Shown here piece after piece: positions 50,876 through 54,501 of a stretch of DNA of 54,501 nucleotides; position 1 is the stretch's first letter, and each line of letters opens with the position of its first letter. Below the pieces are notes generated by a model, which worked only from the letters and a program-made list of their open reading frames with translations, was not told the origin of the DNA and did no database searches. The stretch spans positions 1 through 54,501 of the forward strand of contig JAGRDO010000054.1 of NCBI GenBank assembly GCA_020447005.1, read 5' to 3'. The translations under genes and the position numbers were made by a program. Origin of the DNA: Paracoccaceae bacterium (GTDB taxonomy: Bacteria > Pseudomonadota > Alphaproteobacteria > Rhodobacterales > Rhodobacteraceae).

Positions 50876-51901
50876 ATGAAAAAGATATTTGCCACGCTCG
50901 CCACTCTCATGGCGACAACGGGCCTGGCGCAGGCGCAGGAGGTTCTGAACCTCTTCAACTGGGGCAATTACACGAACCCCGAACTGCTGTCCAAGTTCGA
51001 GGCCGAGACCGGCATCAAGGTGACCGTCACCGACTATGACAGCAACGACGCCGCCCTTGCCAAGATCGAGGCCGGCGGCCACGGTTTCGACCTTGTCGTG
51101 CCGACCCACCAGTATGTCCAGATCTATGCGAGCAAGGGACTGATCCAGAAACTCGACCTGTCCAAGCTTCCGAACCATTCGAATATCGCGCAGGAATGGA
51201 TGAACGTGGAATGGGATCCGGGCCGCGCCTATACCGTGCCGTGGCAGTGGGGCACGACCGGCATTGCCGTCAACACCTCGGTCTATGACGGCGACATCAA
51301 CACCTCGGACATCTTCCTTAAGGTCCCGGACGAATTGAAGGGCAAGATCAACGTCGTGCCCGAGATGAACGACATCGTGAACCTTGCCGTGATGTGGGCG
51401 GGCGGAACGTCATGTTCGGAAGATACCGAGGTTCTCAAGAAGGCGCGCGATGCCCTGGTTGCCGCGAAGCCGGACTGGATCAGCATGGATTACGGCGCGA
51501 CCGAGAAGCTGTCCAACAATGACTGGGCGGCTTCGGTGAACTGGAACGGATCGACGATGCGGGCGCGCATTGCCAACCCGTCGGTGAAATACGGCTATCC
51601 GAAGGAAGGCTACCCGATCTGGATGGACTCGGTCGCCCTTCTCTCGGACGCTCAGCATGTCGAGAATGCCTACAAGTTCCTGAACTTCATCGCGGAGCCG
51701 GAGAATGCCGCATTGATTTCGGCCTTTGCGCGCTATGCGAACGGCATTGCCGGATCGGAAGCCTTCATGCCGGAAGACATGCAGACCGCGCCGGAAGTCG
51801 TGGTTCCGGAAGAGTTCAAGGCGGCGGGCAGCTTTATCCCGACCTGCTCGGCCAAGGCGCAGGAATACATGACGGCGATCTGGACCGAGCTTCAGAAGTG
51901 A
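50876..51901 (+). CDS. potD: Periplasmic polyamine-type substrate-binding protein (PotD/PotF family)
   Basis: A 341-residue binding protein with a signal peptide (MKKIFATLATLMATTGLAQA). The mature start EVLNLFNWGNYTNPELLSKFEAETGIKV is the PotD/PotF pattern, followed by VVPTHQYVQIYASKGL, PWQWGTTGIAVN and GYPIWMDSVALL. Two cysteines, in GTSCSED and PTCSAKA, may form a disulfide. GGAGG precedes the ATG, and it is the last gene, followed by a terminator. The exact ligand cannot be told by eye. Confidence 0.9.
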   Translation: MKKIFATLATLMATTGLAQAQEVLNLFNWGNYTNPELLSKFEAETGIKVTVTDYDSNDAALAKIEAGGHGFDLVVPTHQYVQIYASKGLIQKLDLSKLPNHSNIAQEWMNVEWDPGRAYTVPWQWGTTGIAVNTSVYDGDINTSDIFLKVPDELKGKINVVPEMNDIVNLAVMWAGGTSCSEDTEVLKKARDALVAAKPDWISMDYGATEKLSNNDWAASVNWNGSTMRARIANPSVKYGYPKEGYPIWMDSVALLSDAQHVENAYKFLNFIAEPENAALISAFARYANGIAGSEAFMPEDMQTAPEVVVPEEFKAAGSFIPTCSAKAQEYMTAIWTELQK

Positions 51902-51909
51902 TCACGAAA

Positions 51910-51937
51910 GGGGCGGCCCCGATCGGCCGCCCCGTTT
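51910..51937 (+). terminator. Rho-independent terminator after potD
   Basis: GGGGCGGCC (51910-51918) pairs with GGCCGCCCC (51925-51933) around a 6-base loop, followed by GTTTC. It begins eight bases after the potD stop. Confidence 0.8.
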
Positions 51938-51980
51938 CCTGCCGCTGGACTTCGGGCCCCCCAGCACCCATATTTTCCCG

Positions 51981-53924
51981 ATGAGTCTCCCGCCCGGTTT
52001 CCTAGACGAATTGCGTAGCCGCACCACGCTTAGCCATGTCGTGGGGCGCAAGGTCACATGGGATCAGCGCAAGTCAAATCAGGCCAAGGGCGATCTTTGG
52101 GCTCCTTGCCCCTTCCATCAGGAAAAGACCGCGTCCTTCCACGTCGATGACCGCAAGGGTTTTTACTATTGCTTTGGCTGTCACGCCAAGGGCGACGCGA
52201 TTTCCTTCCTGAAGGATGTCGAGAACATGCCCTTCATGGAGGCGGTCGAGACGCTGGCGCGCGAGGTTGGCATGGCGATGCCCGCGGCCGACCCCAAGGC
52301 CGCCGAACGCGCCGACCGGCGGACCGAGCTTGCCGGTGTGATGGAAGAGGCGATGCGCTTCTTCCGGATGCAGCTGAAAACCTCGTCCGGGGCGGCGGCG
52401 CGCGACTATCTTGTGGGCCGCAAGCTGACGCAGGCCGCCCTCGACCGGTTCGAGATCGGTTTCGCGCCCGAGGGCTGGCAGGGGCTGTGGGAGACGCTGC
52501 GCGGGCGCGGGATCGCCGAAGACCTGATCCTTGGCGCCGGTCTTGCCCGGCCGAGCACCAGGGGCAAGGCACCCTATGACACGTTCCGCAACCGCATCAT
52601 GTTCCCGATCCGCGATGCGCGCGGACGCTGCATCGCCTTTGGCGGCCGTGCGCTGGACCCGAATGACAGCGCGAAATACCTCAACTCGCCGGAAACAGAC
52701 CTTTTTGACAAGGGCCGCAGCCTTTACAACCACGGCCCCGCGCGCGATGCGGCCGGCAAAGGCCAGCCCCTGATCGTCGCCGAAGGCTATATGGATGTGA
52801 TCGCGCTGGTCATGGCCGGTTTCGACGCGGCCGTCGCCCCGCTTGGCACGGCGATCACGGAAGATCAGTTGCAGCTTCTCTGGCGCCTCCATCCCGAACC
52901 CCTGATCATGCTGGATGGCGATGCGGCGGGGATCCGGGCGGCGACGCGCCTGATCGATCTGGCGCTGCCCCGGTTACAGGCCGGACAGGGGTTGCGCTTT
53001 GTGATCCTGCCAGAGGGGATGGACCCGGACGACCTGATCCGGATCCGTGGAAAGGACGCCATGTCGCGGGCCCTGTCCGAGGCGCAACCGATGGTGAACC
53101 TTCTCTGGCGGCGCGAAACCGAAGGCCGGGAATTCGACAGCCCCGAACGCAAGGCGGCATTGGACAAGAGCCTTCGCGAAACCCTTCGCACGATTGGCGA
53201 CCGTTCGATCCGTTCCCATTACGGCGAAGAGATCAAGCGTCTGCGCTGGGAACTTTTCGGCGCGCACCGCCTCGTGGCGAGGCGCAGGGACAAGGCGTTA
53301 CCCGGCACGCGCTGGCGGCGCGATGAACCGGCCCAGCCGCTGCCCGAGACGAAGGCGTCGCTTCTTGCCGCGGCCCAGGGCGCCGAGGTGGAGGATTATC
53401 TGCGCGAGGCGATGATCCTTGCGATCGCGATCACGCATCCTGCCTGCGCCCAGCGTTTCGAAAGCCAGCTTGAAACGGTGGAAATGCGCGATCCGGGCCA
53501 TGCACGCCTTCGCCACGCGCTTTTGACGGCCGCGCATGGCGACATTTCACAGGTCAGGGTGAAACTTGAGGCAACTTGCGCCGCCGACCTTGAAAAGCTC
53601 TTTCATCTCGCCCATGTGCATTCCGCACCCCCGGTCCGAAATGCCGACAATCCCGATTTTGCGGCAATGTGCCTTGCCGAAGAACTGGCCAAGTTGGATG
53701 CGCGGCGCGGGGTGGTGGCCGAAATCGAGGAAGCGGTGGAGGATTTGACCGGGCTCGTCGACGAGGGTTTGACCTGGCGCCTGTCGCAGGCGGTCGAGGC
53801 ACGCCATCGGGCGGCGCGGTCGAAACTCGACGATGACAGCGACATGGGCGAGGATCGCGCGGCCCTTTCGGCCGAGTTGCAAAGGCTGATCGACACGGCG
53901 GCCTGGGAGAAGAAGAAACACTGA
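51981..53924 (+). CDS. dnaG: DNA primase DnaG
   Basis: A 647-residue primase that makes RNA primers at the replication fork. The N-terminal CHC2 zinc site is complete (Cys43, His46 in PCPFHQEKTASF and Cys64, Cys67 in YYCFGCHAKGDAISFL). The core has RNRIMFPIRDARGRCIAFGGRAL and ISLNS-like YLNSPETDLFDKG. The TOPRIM domain contains VAEGYMDVIAL and MLDGDAAGIRA. The C-terminal part carries the helicase-interaction region. The next gene is rpoD, as in many proteobacteria. Confidence 0.97.
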   Translation: MSLPPGFLDELRSRTTLSHVVGRKVTWDQRKSNQAKGDLWAPCPFHQEKTASFHVDDRKGFYYCFGCHAKGDAISFLKDVENMPFMEAVETLAREVGMAMPAADPKAAERADRRTELAGVMEEAMRFFRMQLKTSSGAAARDYLVGRKLTQAALDRFEIGFAPEGWQGLWETLRGRGIAEDLILGAGLARPSTRGKAPYDTFRNRIMFPIRDARGRCIAFGGRALDPNDSAKYLNSPETDLFDKGRSLYNHGPARDAAGKGQPLIVAEGYMDVIALVMAGFDAAVAPLGTAITEDQLQLLWRLHPEPLIMLDGDAAGIRAATRLIDLALPRLQAGQGLRFVILPEGMDPDDLIRIRGKDAMSRALSEAQPMVNLLWRRETEGREFDSPERKAALDKSLRETLRTIGDRSIRSHYGEEIKRLRWELFGAHRLVARRRDKALPGTRWRRDEPAQPLPETKASLLAAAQGAEVEDYLREAMILAIAITHPACAQRFESQLETVEMRDPGHARLRHALLTAAHGDISQVRVKLEATCAADLEKLFHLAHVHSAPPVRNADNPDFAAMCLAEELAKLDARRGVVAEIEEAVEDLTGLVDEGLTWRLSQAVEARHRAARSKLDDDSDMGEDRAALSAELQRLIDTAAWEKKKH

Positions 53925-53954
53925 ATACCCCGTGCGCAGAATCGCCGCCCCTGT

Positions 53955-54011
53955 GATTCGGCGCCATGATTCGCTACAAAGCCAGAACCGATTCGCCTGC
54001 TAAGCGAATCG
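53955..54011. promoter_or_regulatory. GATTCG repeats and hairpin in the dnaG-rpoD gap
   Basis: GATTCGG at 53955 is followed by GATTCGC at 53968 and 53990, and by the inverted copy GCGAATC at 54004. The last two form a hairpin with a 7-base loop. The repeats lie between the dnaG stop and the rpoD ribosome-binding site (AAGGAG), so they may control rpoD expression or mRNA stability. Confidence 0.45.
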
Positions 54012-54032
54012 CCCGTTACGCAAGGAGCCCCG

Positions 54033-54501
54033 ATGGCCGCCAAAGATACTGACGAGCAGAAGCCCGACACTGACGACAACGAGCACACGCTTGATATGTC
54101 TCAGGCGGCCGTCAAGAAGATGATCGCCGACGCGCGCGAGCGCGGCTACATCACCTACGACCAGCTCAATCAGGTACTTCCGCCCGAACAGGTGTCCTCC
54201 GAGCAGATCGAGGACGTGATGTCGATGCTGTCGGAAATGGGCATCAATGTCATCGAGGATGACGAGGCCGAGGAAACCGAAAGCCCCGGCGGCGAAATCG
54301 TCGAGACTTCGTCCTCGCGCGAGGTGACCGTTTCGGCCTCTTCGACGGAAACGCTCGACCGCACCGACGATCCTGTCCGCATGTATCTGCGCGAAATGGG
54401 CAAGGTCGAACTGCTGAGCCGCGAGGGCGAGATTGCCATCGCGAAGCGGATCGAGGCCGGACGCAACACGATGATTGCGGGCCTGTGCGAAAGCCCGCTG
54501 A
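54033..54501 (+). CDS. rpoD: RNA polymerase sigma factor RpoD, N-terminal part (runs off the window)
   Basis: The first 156 residues of the housekeeping sigma-70 factor. Region 1.1 is recognisable (MSQAAVKKMIADARERGYIT, YDQLNQVLPPEQVSSEQIEDVMSMLSEMGINVIEDDEAEE). Region 1.2 follows (DRTDDPVRMYLREMGKVELLSREGEIAIAKRIEAG). AAGGAGCC precedes the ATG. The gene continues past 54501. Confidence 0.97.
   Translation, partial: MAAKDTDEQKPDTDDNEHTLDMSQAAVKKMIADARERGYITYDQLNQVLPPEQVSSEQIEDVMSMLSEMGINVIEDDEAEETESPGGEIVETSSSREVTVSASSTETLDRTDDPVRMYLREMGKVELLSREGEIAIAKRIEAGRNTMIAGLCESPL

Overview
This window looks like a chromosomal segment of a high-GC alphaproteobacterium, most likely order Rhodobacterales (Rhodobacteraceae/Paracoccaceae). 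The grounds are the conserved set nrdR-ribD, ribE-ribBX-ribH-nusB, recO, murA-DUF2948, hsp20-DUF1150, mmcB and dnaG-rpoD; a tRNA-His without an encoded G-1 and with A73; an alphaproteobacterial LexA box (GTTC-N7-GTTC); and many ATGA/GTGA overlaps between genes. Most of the window is ordinary core genome read on the + strand. The left end and several inserted modules are accessory.

Layout. 1-2.1 kb: wreck of an Rhs polymorphic-toxin locus on the - strand. It holds a broken rhs gene with its toxin tip, a four-helix membrane protein placed as the immunity gene, and a second orphan Rhs core whose tip is cut by the 3' end of an IS5-type element. 2.2-7 kb: XdhC-like and molybdopterin-binding proteins, a BadF/BcrA-type sugar kinase, a small exported protein, a DUF616 glycosyltransferase-like protein and YjbQ. 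7.2-17.8 kb: nrdR-ribD, then a divergent capsule block (kpsS, polysaccharide-export lipoprotein, kpsC), then ribE-hyp-ribBX-ribH-nusB-DUF1304. 18-23.4 kb: mmcB with an SOS box, tRNA-His, recO, an MFS transporter, DUF465, hsp20-DUF1150 and an AbrB-type membrane protein. 23.4-27.6 kb: a divergent response regulator/histidine kinase pair, a probably frameshifted secreted-protein gene, decayed sequence and tRNA-Thr.

27.7-33.8 kb: murA, DUF2948, a usp-AGCS symporter pair and an ABC exporter. 33.9-36.3 kb: a tightly overlapping ECF sigma / membrane anti-sigma / subtilisin-like protease operon, the best candidate for an under-described signalling system here. 36.7-41.2 kb: a BON-LysM protein, an acyl-CoA synthetase and an orphan TadE/Tad-domain pair. 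41.4-51.9 kb: heterotetrameric sarcosine oxidase-type genes (soxBDAG), an amidase and a PotABCD-type ABC importer. All are on one strand, suggesting uptake plus oxidation of an N-methylated or amide/amine nutrient. 52-54.5 kb: dnaG and the start of rpoD.

Regulatory DNA visible by eye includes the LexA box before mmcB, palindromes upstream of kpsS and of soxB, repeats and a hairpin before rpoD, and hairpin terminators after DUF2948 and potD. I saw no CRISPR array, rRNA or prophage.
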